Source: Mucilaginibacter gilvus (GTDB taxonomy: Bacteria > Bacteroidota > Bacteroidia > Sphingobacteriales > Sphingobacteriaceae). Taken from it: 64,000 nucleotides of DNA. Below the pieces are notes generated by a model. That model made no database searches and was not told the origin of the DNA. It saw only the letters and a program-made list of their open reading frames with translations. A program made the position numbers and the translations under genes. Shown piece by piece: positions 49,627 to 58,590 of the stretch. The stretch lies in NCBI RefSeq assembly GCF_004054195.1, contig NZ_SBIW01000001.1, positions 124,001 to 188,000 on the forward strand, in the 5' to 3' direction. Within the stretch, counting starts at the first letter, position 1. Every line of letters starts with the position of its first letter.

Positions 49627-49762
49627 TATTTAACCACAGAGGACGCAGAGTTTTCCGCAGAGGTTCACAGAGAGAAAAAATAGAAATTTATGAGTTAACA
49701 AATTTCAATAGTAAGGCCCTGTACCTCTCTGTGTAAAAAGCTGTTAACGCTGTGGTTAAATA
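49627..49762. repeat. 136-bp palindromic ACCACAGAGG element
   Basis: Perfect 13-bp terminal inverted repeats TATTTAACCACAG (49627-49639) and CTGTGGTTAAATA (49750-49762) enclose an inner pair CACAGAGAG (49666-49674) / CTCTCTGTG (49725-49733). The ACCACAGAGGACGCAGAG type of word is familiar from dispersed repeats in several bacterial phyla. It is non-coding and fills the gap between the AhpD-like and Crp-like genes. Confidence 0.8.
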
Positions 49763-49772
49763 GCGAATTATA

Positions 49773-50351
49773 CTAATCAATCTCCTTCTTCCCTCTCAAC
49801 CTGCTCAAAAACTGAGGCGTAAAGCCCAGGTACGATGCCAACATATACTGCGGTACACGCTGCACAAACCCGGGGAAAAGTTTGGTAAAAAAACGGTACC
49901 GCTCCTCATCATTTTGATTGAAGATATAGCCCACCCGGCGCTGTGCCGCTATAAATGATTTTTGCATCATAATGCGAAAGTAACCTTCCAAAGCGGGGAT
50001 CATCTTAAATAACTCCAGGCGGTCGCGCTCGTGCAAAAGCAGTACCTCCGTTTCTTCGATGGTTTGGATGTAGGTAGTTGCAGGGCTCTTGTTCAGCAGA
50101 CTGTCCTGATCGGCTATCCACCAGCTTTCCAGCGCAAACTGGATGATCTGTTCGTTCAATTTTTTATTTACGATGTACTGCCTCAAAAGACCTTTCAGCA
50201 CAAAATAATTACCTGGGCAATGGTAGCCGGGCTCCAGTATCATCGCCTTCTTTTTAAACTTTTTCAGCTCCATTCTGCCGCATAGCAATTCCTCTTCTGC
50301 GGCAGTTAAGGTTACATAGCGTTTAATATGGGCGAGCAATTCGGGATACAT
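49773..50351 (-). CDS. Crp/Fnr family transcriptional regulator
   Basis: The 192-residue protein has a cyclic-nucleotide-binding-like beta roll (about 15-125, with LILEPGYHCPGNYFVLKGLLRQYIV) and a C-terminal winged helix (about 150-190, VPQYMLASYLGFTPQFLSRLRGKKE). There is no Fnr-type cysteine cluster. This short form is very common in Bacteroidota, often controlling a neighbour gene. Its targets are not evident; the AhpD-like gene downstream is a candidate. Confidence 0.92.
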   Translation of the reverse strand: MYPELLAHIKRYVTLTAAEEELLCGRMELKKFKKKAMILEPGYHCPGNYFVLKGLLRQYIVNKKLNEQIIQFALESWWIADQDSLLNKSPATTYIQTIEETEVLLLHERDRLELFKMIPALEGYFRIMMQKSFIAAQRRVGYIFNQNDEERYRFFTKLFPGFVQRVPQYMLASYLGFTPQFLSRLRGKKEID

Positions 50352-50370
50352 GATGAACGAAGATACAAGA

Positions 50371-50764
50371 TTACGGCAGCTTATAGCAAAACCTGTATAT
50401 CACCTTTTTGCCGGTTTGTACCTTCTCGTCCATTACCACGCCATCAATGGTTTGCACAGTGCTTAGCTGACTGGCCGGGTTGGTTTGCGGTAGCTTTACA
50501 TATATCTTCAGCATCACCTTCTGCCCGGATGGCAGATCAACCGCTTTTTCCCATTTGCCGGTAGCGCCTTTTACGGTTTGCACGGTATTGCCTTTATCGG
50601 TAACTTATTTCTGCGGTGGTGCCGGCCGGAATCTCAGTCGTGTATTTCACAACATACACTTCTTTTTTAGAGATCTTTAATAGTCCCTTGTTCATGTCAT
50701 AAACGGTGTAGTTGCAGCCTGCAATCAAAAAAGCAAGCACACACAGATAGATGGTGTTTTTCAT
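50371..50764 (-). pseudogene. small lipoprotein gene broken by a frameshift
   Basis: From ATG at 50764 a signal peptide with lipobox LIAGC (Cys17) and KEVYVVKYTTEIPAGTTAEI is read until TAA at 50596-50594 after 56 codons. A frame shifted by one base continues as VTDKGNTVQTVKG and on through VDLPSGQKVMLKIYVKLPQ to a stop at 50371. The two halves together look like one lipoprotein of about 130 residues. Removing one A near 50605 would join them as GluIleValThrAspLys. This is either a real recent mutation or an assembly error. Confidence 0.75.
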
Positions 50765-50949
50765 ATCAACTAAGATAAACGCTCATCCCCTGCTGTCAAA
50801 ACTTATCGTAAACATTACATCATTGATGGAGCCACGCCGAAAGCCTTTTTAAAGCTGTGCGCAGCGGCCATAAAACAAATGTCGTGGTAATTTAAGGGCG
50901 GCGTTTTGGCAAGAAGCTCAATTTTACTTTGGTATAAAGCTCAGTTATT

Positions 50950-51453
50950 TTATTGCAGATATTCGTCGCGCCGGTTAAAGGTCTCTTTTTCGGCGTAAGT
51001 AAGTTCCAGCGTCTCTTCAATATTATCTTTTGTGGGCCTGATATAGATGAAGTACCCTATCAGCACCAGCGATATGAGCAAGAAAAAGAGTGAGCCGGTG
51101 AGAAAAAAGGCCACAATACCAAATAAGGAGGGCCCTTCAAGCAAGGCTAACCTTATAATCAGCGCGGTTTGATACATCATTAATTTTCCCTTTAAAGTAC
51201 TATCGGGCCGTATGCCGCCACTCAATACTTTTTTATATAAAAAACCGCTGAGTACAAAGCAAATGATAGCAAGCGCGGGTACAGCATATACCAACGGGTC
51301 GCGCGTATCGCGGACATTGATGATGATTCGCTTGTTTAATGACAGTACCACAATACCAAAAAGCACTTGCCCGGCAGCTAATGCGAGGTGTATTATAGTA
51401 ATTGTGCGTAAAAAAGTAGTGGGCGTTTGGGGCAAATTATAATTAGAGGACAT
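50950..51453 (-). CDS. four-helix membrane protein, unknown
   Basis: The 167-residue product has four hydrophobic helices (about 17-40, 52-72, 92-112 and 118-140), with short polar loops and a charged C-terminus (RPTKDNIEETLELTYAEKE). No conserved motif is recognised. Similar small four-helix proteins of unknown function are common in the clade. It is isolated between the broken lipoprotein gene and eutC. Confidence 0.7.
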   Translation of the reverse strand: MSSNYNLPQTPTTFLRTITIIHLALAAGQVLFGIVVLSLNKRIIINVRDTRDPLVYAVPALAIICFVLSGFLYKKVLSGGIRPDSTLKGKLMMYQTALIIRLALLEGPSLFGIVAFFLTGSLFFLLISLVLIGYFIYIRPTKDNIEETLELTYAEKETFNRRDEYLQ

Positions 51454-51513
51454 GATAAGGTTATTGAAGCTGTAATATACAAATATTTATTCCCGATGAG
51501 AGTGATATAATTG

Positions 51514-52281
51514 CTATTTATCCGAAAGCAACCCCTCGTTATCTTTTAAGGCTACGCCCGATATTTTCCTGCTCAAGGCCTCCTGAATCAGGTAAAATAA
51601 TTTATCCGCTGCAACAGTAACGGGTAGCCCTTCGGGGCGGATGTTAGAAATGCAATTACGGGAATCGTCCCGGAGGCCTGGCTTTGGGGCATAAGTAAGG
51701 TAAGCGCCCATACTATCCGCGGCGCTAAGACCGGGGCGTTCGCCGATAAGTATAACCGATAAACTTGCCCCTAATTCGGCGGCTATGCCATCGCCAATGG
51801 CTACCCTACCCTGTACTACGAGGCAAAGTGGTGCCAGTTTTACTTTGGCGGCAATTAGTTTGGGAATAAGCAGCTTTAATAACTCCACAGCATTTTGATT
51901 GATAGCGGTTGCCGAAAGTCCGTCTGCTAAGATCAGCACAATACCCTTGTTCTCTATCTGGTCGGCAAGGCGGTTTACGGATAGCTCGTCCAGCAGGCGG
52001 CCCAGATCAGGTCGTTGCAGGTATTGCTCGCGGCTGATTGCCTGGCTGTGCAGGTGCAACACGGGCAGGTTAAACTGCATCAGCTCGTCTGCCAGCAATT
52101 CGGTATCCATAACCGAGTACACGGCATCGCGCGCATGGGCATGGGCCAGTTTAAATGCTAACGATTGTGTTGTAGGGATGCTGGTGCCGGTAGCTCCAAT
52201 GGCTATTCTCGCCTGCGTAAACTCTTTTAAAAAGCTTAAAGGCTCACCAGGACTTGGTTTATGCTTTATTATTTTAGCCAT
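51514..52281 (-). CDS. eutC: ethanolamine ammonia-lyase small subunit
   Basis: EutBC splits ethanolamine into acetaldehyde and ammonia using adenosylcobalamin. The 255-residue small subunit has FTQARIAIGATGTSIPT at the N-terminus, HAHARDAV, VLILADGLSATAIN and IGERPGLSAADSMGAYLTYAPKPGL, the segment that contacts the cobalamin. It lies downstream of eutB with a 13-bp overlap. The C-terminal tail is slightly longer than in E. coli but otherwise normal. Confidence 0.96.
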   Translation of the reverse strand: MAKIIKHKPSPGEPLSFLKEFTQARIAIGATGTSIPTTQSLAFKLAHAHARDAVYSVMDTELLADELMQFNLPVLHLHSQAISREQYLQRPDLGRLLDELSVNRLADQIENKGIVLILADGLSATAINQNAVELLKLLIPKLIAAKVKLAPLCLVVQGRVAIGDGIAAELGASLSVILIGERPGLSAADSMGAYLTYAPKPGLRDDSRNCISNIRPEGLPVTVAADKLFYLIQEALSRKISGVALKDNEGLLSDK

Positions 52282-53654
52282 AGCGAATTGGTTTTGTTTA
52301 ACAATGCTTCGGGGCCACCTTTGGCGGGGTTGCCGTTCTCATCCATTATTCCCTGCCGCAGCAACCAGGCTTCAAATTCGGGAGCCGGTTTTAAACCCAA
52401 CACCTTCCGTAGGTACAAAGCATCATGGAACGAGGTGGACTGATAATTCAGCATAATATCATCCGACCCGGGAATCCCCATAATAAAATTACAGCCGGCT
52501 ACTCCTAAAAGGGTGAGCAGGTTGTCCATATCGTCCTGATCGGCTTCGGCGTGGTTGGTGTAGCAAATATCTACACCCATGGGCAGGCCAAGCAGTTTTC
52601 CGCAAAAGTGATCCTCCAAAGCGGCCCGGGTTATCTGCTTGCCATCGTACAAATATTCGGGACCGATGAAGCCTACCACCGAGTTTACCAGCAGTGGTTT
52701 AAACTTTTTAGCCACGGCATAAGCCCTTGCTTCGCAGGTTTGCTGGTCTACCCCATAATGTGCATTAGCCGATAAGCAGCTGCCCTGCCCGGTCTCAAAG
52801 TACATTACATTATTACCCATAGTACCACGGTTGAGGGATAATGTAGCCTGGTAAGCCTCGTCCAATAACGATAAACTGATGCCGAAACTGGCGTTTGCCT
52901 TCTGTGTGCCGGCGATGGATTGAAAGCAAAGGTCGATAGGCGCGCCTTTGTTCACCAGCTCTAAAGTAGTGGTAATATGGCTCAGCACGCAGGATTGCGT
53001 GGGAATTTCAAATTGTTCGCGCAGCTGATCAATCAGCATTACGATTTTAAGCACAGCCGCCGGGCTATCCGTAGCCGGGTTGATTCCGATGCAGGCATCG
53101 CCGCTGCCATACAGCAAGCCCTCAATTAAACTGGCGGCAATTCCGCGTGGATCGTCTGTTGGATGATTGGGTTGCAAGCGGGTGGCAAAATGCCCTTTCA
53201 GGCCTATCGTGTTGCGGAATTTGGTAACCACTTCACATTTTTTTGCTACCGCGATAAGATCCTGGTTACGCATTATTTTGGATACTGCAGCGGCCATCTC
53301 GGGCGTTAGGGCATTTTCGATGCTCTTAAGAATAAGGGTATCCGTTTCATCTAATAACAGCCAATCGCGCAGGCCACCAACGGTGAGCGAACTGATGAGT
53401 TTAAAGGCTTCGGCATCGTGGGTATCTATGATGAGGCGCGTAACCTCGTCCTCTTCGTAGGGGATAACCGCTTCGTTCAAAAAATCTGTCAGCAAAACAT
53501 CGGCTAAGGTAATCTGCGCAGCAACGCGTTCCTCGTAACTCCCGGCACTTAACCCGGCCAACACATCACCCGTGCGGTGGGGCGAAGCCTTCGCAAGCAG
53601 TTCCCGCAGGCTATCAAACCTGTAAACTTTGCCGAGGATGGTGTGCTGATACAT
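52269..53654 (-). CDS. eutB: ethanolamine ammonia-lyase large subunit
   Basis: The 461-residue TIM-barrel catalytic subunit starts with a YQHTILGKVYRFDSLRELLAKASPHRTGD segment and has NPATDSPAAVLKIV, the FETGQGSCLSANAHYGVDQQTCEARAYA substrate region and the GIPGSDDIMLNYQSTSFHDA end. Its length matches E. coli EutB (453). It sits between the permease gene eat and eutC. Neither the EutA reactivase nor microcompartment shell genes are present, so acetaldehyde would be handled by enzymes elsewhere. Confidence 0.97.
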   Translation of the reverse strand: MYQHTILGKVYRFDSLRELLAKASPHRTGDVLAGLSAGSYEERVAAQITLADVLLTDFLNEAVIPYEEDEVTRLIIDTHDAEAFKLISSLTVGGLRDWLLLDETDTLILKSIENALTPEMAAAVSKIMRNQDLIAVAKKCEVVTKFRNTIGLKGHFATRLQPNHPTDDPRGIAASLIEGLLYGSGDACIGINPATDSPAAVLKIVMLIDQLREQFEIPTQSCVLSHITTTLELVNKGAPIDLCFQSIAGTQKANASFGISLSLLDEAYQATLSLNRGTMGNNVMYFETGQGSCLSANAHYGVDQQTCEARAYAVAKKFKPLLVNSVVGFIGPEYLYDGKQITRAALEDHFCGKLLGLPMGVDICYTNHAEADQDDMDNLLTLLGVAGCNFIMGIPGSDDIMLNYQSTSFHDALYLRKVLGLKPAPEFEAWLLRQGIMDENGNPAKGGPEALLNKTNSLWLK

Positions 53655-53757
53655 TTTTATTGAGTGAAGGACTGAATTAGTGAATGAGTGATTTTTTTAG
53701 TAACAACTTTCGATTTTGGTGACGGCAAACCGCGCACTGCCAATTGTAAACTGCTAA

Positions 53758-55104
53758 CTAAATAACAATTGCCTGCGGTGCATTCAACATTTCATCGTCC
53801 ATAATTTTGGTTTTGTGTTTGCCCATCAGCACAAAAATGCCAAGGGCAATGGCCAGCCCGGCATAAAATATGAGGCTCACCCAAAAATTGTAATACATAA
53901 TGGTCAACAGGCAGACCGCCGATATTACCAGCGCTATTGCAGGGAAAACCGGGTAAAGTACAGCGGCAAAAGGGCGCTCTAAGTTTGGTTCCTTCTTGCG
54001 GAGCCTGAACAAACTGATCATGCTCATCATATACATTACCACCGCCCCCATTACCGACAGGATGAGGATCTGGCTGGTGGTGCCCGTAAACAACGCGACA
54101 AAGCTAATAACCCCGCCAACAATAATTGCCCAATGGGGCGTTTTAAACCTGGTGCTAACTTCTGCCAACCCTTTTGGCAAATAGCCGCTGCGTGCCATGG
54201 CGAATACCTGCCGCGATGATGCCAGGATAGTGCCATGTATAGAAGCTATCAACCCAAACAAACCAATACTGGCAAACAGTTGCGTAAGTCCGCTACCCTT
54301 GCCTAATACTACGCTGATAGCTTCGGGCAAGGGGTAATCCAGTTTGCTGAGTTTACGCCAGTCGGTAACCCCGCCGGTTAAGATCATTACCCCCAGGGCT
54401 AAAAAAACCAGCGTTGCCAAAGCATAAATATAGCCGCGGGGGATGTTGCGTTTGGGATCTTTCACCTCTTCGGCAACCATGGCAACACCTTCTATAGCCA
54501 AATAAAACCATACGGCGAAAGGCAGCGCCGCGAAAACGCCGCTCCAGCCAAAAGGCATGGGGTTGCTTAAATAATTATCCATTTTAAAATGCGGGCCAAC
54601 CACACCCATAAACAGCAGCAGTTCGCCAACGGCTAAAATAGTGATGAATACCGAGAACGTTGCCGACTCCTTCACCCCGTAGATATTCAACAGGATAAAC
54701 ACCACATTAAACGTCAGCGCCGAGGGCAATACCCCAATAGCCGGGTGTAAAAAATGGACATAACTCCCCAATGAAAAAGCGATGGCCGGTGTGGCAAACA
54801 GGAAATCTATTAATGTAGCGTATCCGGCTATCAGCCCCCCTATAGGGCCTATGGCGCGGTAGGCATACGCAAATGCACCGCCCGCGTGGGGTATAGAAGT
54901 GGTTAGCTCGGTGTAGCTAAAGATGAAGGTAATGTACATTAACGTTACGATAAGCGTAGCTATCAGGAAACCGATAGTGCCCGATACTTCCCAACCTAAA
55001 TTCCACCCAAAATACTCGCCGCTGATAACCAAACCCACGGCTATCGCCCATAGATGCACGGGTTTTAGCACTCTTTTTAGTTGTGTTGAATCGATATTTT
55101 CCAA
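53758..55104 (-). CDS. eat: ethanolamine permease (APC superfamily)
   Basis: The 448-residue protein has twelve hydrophobic helices. The first contains ISGEYFGWNLGWEVSG, the signature of the ethanolamine permease subfamily of amino-acid/polyamine transporters. Position directly before eutBC supports substrate assignment. The 103-bp gap to eutB contains degenerate GAGTGAATGAGTG and CAGTTTAC words. The operon eat-eutB-eutC is the minimal type found in many environmental bacteria that use ethanolamine as nitrogen source. Confidence 0.93.
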   Translation of the reverse strand: MENIDSTQLKRVLKPVHLWAIAVGLVISGEYFGWNLGWEVSGTIGFLIATLIVTLMYITFIFSYTELTTSIPHAGGAFAYAYRAIGPIGGLIAGYATLIDFLFATPAIAFSLGSYVHFLHPAIGVLPSALTFNVVFILLNIYGVKESATFSVFITILAVGELLLFMGVVGPHFKMDNYLSNPMPFGWSGVFAALPFAVWFYLAIEGVAMVAEEVKDPKRNIPRGYIYALATLVFLALGVMILTGGVTDWRKLSKLDYPLPEAISVVLGKGSGLTQLFASIGLFGLIASIHGTILASSRQVFAMARSGYLPKGLAEVSTRFKTPHWAIIVGGVISFVALFTGTTSQILILSVMGAVVMYMMSMISLFRLRKKEPNLERPFAAVLYPVFPAIALVISAVCLLTIMYYNFWVSLIFYAGLAIALGIFVLMGKHKTKIMDDEMLNAPQAIVI

Positions 55105-55222
55105 GGCGATAAGTTAATATACCTTTAAGGTACAGATTAAAAACGTGAGCTGAAAATTTTGTGATTCAAATAGCCGAAACTGGCGCATCTGTTATCTTAA
55201 TCTAATATTAAAATAACCATTA

Positions 55223-55252
55223 TTTAATATTGAGCCGATTTTTTTAACTTTG
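55223..55252 (+). promoter_or_regulatory. predicted promoter of the sphingomyelin-synthase-like gene
   Basis: TTTA (55223-55226), 18 nt, then TAACTTTG (55245-55252), an exact TAnnTTTG box. The start codon at 55280 leaves a short leader of about 20 nt. Confidence 0.5.
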
Positions 55253-55279
55253 CACCCCTAATTAATGTGATAAAAAACA

Positions 55280-55948
55280 GTGGCGCAAAATAATACCCGT
55301 ACGATAAAGGAAATTTGGGTGGAAGCCCTACAATCGCCCAAAACACGCTCAAAAATTTTGCCGGGTTCTGTTGTTACCATCATTATGCTCTCTGGTATGC
55401 CATTCTTTTTTGGCCACATCGAAAAAAGGAACGGTATTGTATTAAACGATTGGGTGCTGGATTGTCTGCCTGCCTACAACGTATCCTTGCTTATTTTCGC
55501 GCTTATCTGGGGGATGGCAATACTTACTGTATACCGTGCTCTTTATAACCCCAACATTTATATCAAATACGTGTGGACACTGTTTTTTGTGAACCTAACC
55601 CGCATGATGACTATTATGGCATTCGCGCTTGACCCTCCGCATGGCATGGTGCATTTGATCGACCCCATAACGGGCATCTTTTACGGCAACGCGGTGATCA
55701 CCAAAGATCTTTTTTATAGCGGCCATACCTCTACCATGGTGCTCATTTTTCTCTGTCTGCAAAACCGTACCGATAAAATAATAAGTTTTATTGCCATCAT
55801 AGCTGTAATGGTGCTGTTACTGATCCAGCATATTCACTATACTATTGATGTGTTGGCCGCGCCGGTTTTTGTATGCACTATCTATCTTATTACCAGTTAT
55901 TTTCTAAAGCTGGACATCCCCGACAAAATTACCGGCGACGAGGCCTAA
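55280..55948 (+). CDS. sphingomyelin-synthase-like PAP2 family protein
   Basis: The 222-residue protein, starting at GTG 55280, has five to six membrane helices. It carries the two motifs of the sphingomyelin-synthase-like (PAP2_C) group: FYSGHTSTMVL near 150 (motif SGHT with catalytic His) and HIHYTIDV near 190 (motif HYTxDV with His and Asp). In animals these enzymes move a phospho-head group from a glycerolipid to ceramide. Sphingobacteria make sphingolipids, so a phosphosphingolipid synthase is plausible; a phosphatase is the alternative. It stands upstream of the trehalase gene. Confidence 0.82.
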   Translation: MAQNNTRTIKEIWVEALQSPKTRSKILPGSVVTIIMLSGMPFFFGHIEKRNGIVLNDWVLDCLPAYNVSLLIFALIWGMAILTVYRALYNPNIYIKYVWTLFFVNLTRMMTIMAFALDPPHGMVHLIDPITGIFYGNAVITKDLFYSGHTSTMVLIFLCLQNRTDKIISFIAIIAVMVLLLIQHIHYTIDVLAAPVFVCTIYLITSYFLKLDIPDKITGDEA

Positions 55949-56017
55949 AAAAGCTTGCTGTTAGCGCATAATATCTTAAATTTATAGTTCGTTATTACCA
56001 CTATAAACGGCTATCCT

Positions 56018-57592
56018 ATGCTCAAAAAACTCATCCTTATTGCTTTGGTATTTACTGCCACCTATACTAATGCCCAACAAAAAACACCACGCCAATTGTT
56101 CCCAGGCCTGTTCGAAGCGGTACAGTCTTCAGATATATTCCCTGATAATAAAACCTTTGTGGATTGTACGCCCAGGTATGAGCCGAGCCAGATCATGAAG
56201 TCGTTTAACGAGCAAAAAGGCAAAACCGGTTTCAACCTAAAAGAGTTTGTGCTTTTTAACTTTACGCCGCCAGCCTCGCCTACCCATGCCTTCCAAACCA
56301 ATATAGAGGAGGGCATCCGCAAGCATATCGATACCCTTTGGCAAGTGCTGCAGCGCAAGCCCGATGCGGGTTCAAAACTTTCCTCCCTCGCCGCTTTGCC
56401 CAACCCATACATTGTGCCGGGTGGGCGTTTCCGCGAGATCTATTACTGGGACAGCTACTTTACCATGCTGGGCCTGCAGCAAAGTCACCAGGAAAAAGTG
56501 ATAGGAAACATGATAGATAATTTTGCTTACCTGATAGATACTTACGGCTTTATCCCTAATGGTAACCGGGCTTATTACCTCACCCGCTCGCAGCCGCCTT
56601 TCTTCGCCATGATGGTGAACCTATTGGCTAAAAGCAAGGGCAATGCCATTCTTACCAAATATCAACCACAACTGATTAAAGAATACAACTACTGGATGCT
56701 TGGCGCCACCACACTTGCCAAAGGTAAAGCAACGCACCGCGCCGTACGCATGGCTGACGGTACGCTACTTAACCGCTACTGGGACGAAAGCGACGAGCCG
56801 CGCGAGGAATCGTACATCAAAGATGTGGATGCCGCTAAAACCACCAGCGAGCCGTTACCTGTATTTTACCACCATATCCGCGCAGCAGCAGCCTCGGGAT
56901 GGGATTTTAGCAGCCGCTGGTTTACCGACCCGGCTAAAATAGGCACCATCCAAACTACCGACCTGGTACCTGTAGACCTCAACTGCCTGATGTATAATAT
57001 GGAACTCACCATCGCCCGCAGCTACCAGGTAAAAGGCAATGCCGCGCAATACAACCTGTACACTGCCAAGGCCGCCGCCCGCAAAAAGGCTATCCTGAAG
57101 TATTTTTGGGATGAAAAAAACGCCTGGTTTAACGATTATAACTGGACGAACAACCAGCGCAACACCATACCAACCCTCGCAGCTGTTTTTCCACTGGAGT
57201 TTAAAATTGCTACTACTGCGCAGGCAAAAAAGGTTGCAGACGGCCTGAAAGCCAACTTCCTGAAACCGGGCGGTCTGGTTACCACCTTAAACTTCAGCGG
57301 CCAGCAATGGGACGCCCCAAACGGATGGGCGCCCCTGCAATATATGGCTATAGACGGACTGGAAAACTACAACCACCACGAACTGGCCAAAGAAATAGCC
57401 ACCCGTTGGATGAACCTCAACATCCGCGTTTTTAAACAAACCGGCAAACTACTGGAGAAATACAACGTGGTTGATACCAGCCTCACCGCCGGCGGCGGCG
57501 AATACCCCCTCCAAGACGGTTTCGGCTGGACGAACGGGGTGTTATTAAAACTGATGAACAAGTACAATTTTGAGGAGAAGAAGGGGGAGTAG
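56018..57592 (+). CDS. treA: periplasmic trehalase (GH37)
   Basis: Trehalase hydrolyses trehalose to two glucoses. The 524-residue protein has a signal peptide (cleavage after about residue 19, TYTNA), the GH37 signatures PGGRFREIYYWDSYF near 133 and QWDAPNGWAPLQY near 425, catalytic Asp in the DVDAAKTTSEP-GWDFSSRWF region and Glu in YNVVDTSLTAGGGEYPLQDGFGWTNGV. All elements are intact. It is probably co-transcribed with the preceding gene (69-bp gap). Confidence 0.96.
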   Translation: MLKKLILIALVFTATYTNAQQKTPRQLFPGLFEAVQSSDIFPDNKTFVDCTPRYEPSQIMKSFNEQKGKTGFNLKEFVLFNFTPPASPTHAFQTNIEEGIRKHIDTLWQVLQRKPDAGSKLSSLAALPNPYIVPGGRFREIYYWDSYFTMLGLQQSHQEKVIGNMIDNFAYLIDTYGFIPNGNRAYYLTRSQPPFFAMMVNLLAKSKGNAILTKYQPQLIKEYNYWMLGATTLAKGKATHRAVRMADGTLLNRYWDESDEPREESYIKDVDAAKTTSEPLPVFYHHIRAAAASGWDFSSRWFTDPAKIGTIQTTDLVPVDLNCLMYNMELTIARSYQVKGNAAQYNLYTAKAAARKKAILKYFWDEKNAWFNDYNWTNNQRNTIPTLAAVFPLEFKIATTAQAKKVADGLKANFLKPGGLVTTLNFSGQQWDAPNGWAPLQYMAIDGLENYNHHELAKEIATRWMNLNIRVFKQTGKLLEKYNVVDTSLTAGGGEYPLQDGFGWTNGVLLKLMNKYNFEEKKGE

Positions 57593-57633
57593 TTAGAGGT
57601 TAGAGTCTATGCACCTTTGATCGCTTGTTTTAA

Positions 57634-57683
57634 CATTCTGAAAAATTCTTTTAATTCAAAAAATTCGAGTTTCAGACAATTTT
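57634..57683. repeat. half copy of the TGTCTGAACTCGAATT element
   Basis: AATTCGAGTTTCAGACA (57663-57679) matches the right arm of the palindrome at 41629-41732 with one extra T, and AATTC words extend to the left. The opposite arm is absent. Confidence 0.6.
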
Positions 57684-57727
57684 GGCGATGCTTTCAGCCC
57701 GGGCTATCCACTCCAACTCCTCATTCC

Positions 57728-57751
57728 GTCCCCACTGATAGAAGTGGGGAC
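57728..57751. repeat. GTCCCCACT palindrome
   Basis: GTCCCCACT (57728-57736) and AGTGGGGAC (57743-57751) form a perfect 9-bp stem with a 6-nt loop. It is followed by CTCCATTCCGGGG and a long T run at 57789-57797. Confidence 0.7.
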
Positions 57752-57802
57752 TCCATTCCGGGGTTTCCGCTCCTATCCCTATCGCGGTTTTTTTTTCATT
57801 GG

Positions 57803-57880
57803 TTGTAGAGACGCAATATTTTGGATCTGCTAATCTGCTAACAAGAACCCATAAAAAAGACGCGAAGTATCACGTCTCTA
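57803..57880. repeat. GAGACGC hairpin copies downstream of treA
   Basis: GTAGAGACGC (57805-57814) is a half unit, and AGACGCGA/TCACGTCT (57858-57865 and 57870-57877) is a full hairpin close to that at 49011-49034. The 353-bp gap 57593-57945 contains only repeats of at least three families and no gene. Confidence 0.65.
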
Positions 57881-57945
57881 CGCAATTCAAACGATGCATT
57901 TCGGATGCAGGCCTGAAATATGCCTAATAATCTTGTCTCTGGTTA

Positions 57946-58425
57946 TTATGATTTCTCAGGCAACTTAAGGTTCAATTGCGTAGTATGTTTAATCTCTTGT
58001 AACACAATGGAACTTTGCATTTTAACAATGTCTTGTATTCGTGTTAGTTTTTCAAAAACGAATTTGTTGTATGCGTCCAGATCTTCCAGCACAAATTTCA
58101 ATAAGAAATCGAATACACCGCCCAGTGAGTAACATTCAGTTACTTCATCCAGCTTTAAAATTTCGTTGGTAAAGCGTTCAATATGCTCCGCATTATGCAC
58201 ATTTAAGGATACGTTGCAAAATATAACCAACGGCAGCCCAACTTTTTTATGATCTACCAGTGCTACGTATTGTTTAATAAAACCATCTTCCTCCAGCCGC
58301 TTTATCCGCTCGTAAACCGGTGTTTTCGACATATTCACCTCTTCGCATAGCTCGGTAATATTAAATTTCGAGTTTTTTTGTAAGGACTTCAATATCAGCA
58401 AGTCCGTTCTGTCTAATTTTGCCAT
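57946..58425 (-). CDS. Lrp/AsnC family transcriptional regulator
   Basis: The 159-residue protein has an N-terminal helix-turn-helix (LDRTDLLILKSLQKNSKFNITELCEEVNMSKTPVYERIKRLEEDGFI) and a C-terminal RAM effector domain (LPLVIFCNVSLNVHN, then SLGGVFDFLLKFVLEDLDAYNKFVFEKL). Members sense amino acids and form octamers. It is divergent from the DUF3291 gene, which is the simplest candidate target. No amino-acid transporter is adjacent. Confidence 0.94.
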   Translation of the reverse strand: MAKLDRTDLLILKSLQKNSKFNITELCEEVNMSKTPVYERIKRLEEDGFIKQYVALVDHKKVGLPLVIFCNVSLNVHNAEHIERFTNEILKLDEVTECYSLGGVFDFLLKFVLEDLDAYNKFVFEKLTRIQDIVKMQSSIVLQEIKHTTQLNLKLPEKS

Positions 58426-58590
58426 AGGAATTTTTACTGCGGTACCGGTTAAAATACAATCAAAATAGTAATTATTACCGATAAAGATAATTTTTCAGGA
58501 TAAGTTACCCATTTGAAAATAATAATAGTTTATAATACCAATTTTACCTAAAATTAAGGAATGTATACTTATTCATATCATTTAAATATC

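Noticed and set aside
55105..55222. A cobalamin riboswitch before the ethanolamine operon
   Set aside because: The B12 box and conserved loops are not visible in the short region upstream of the permease gene.
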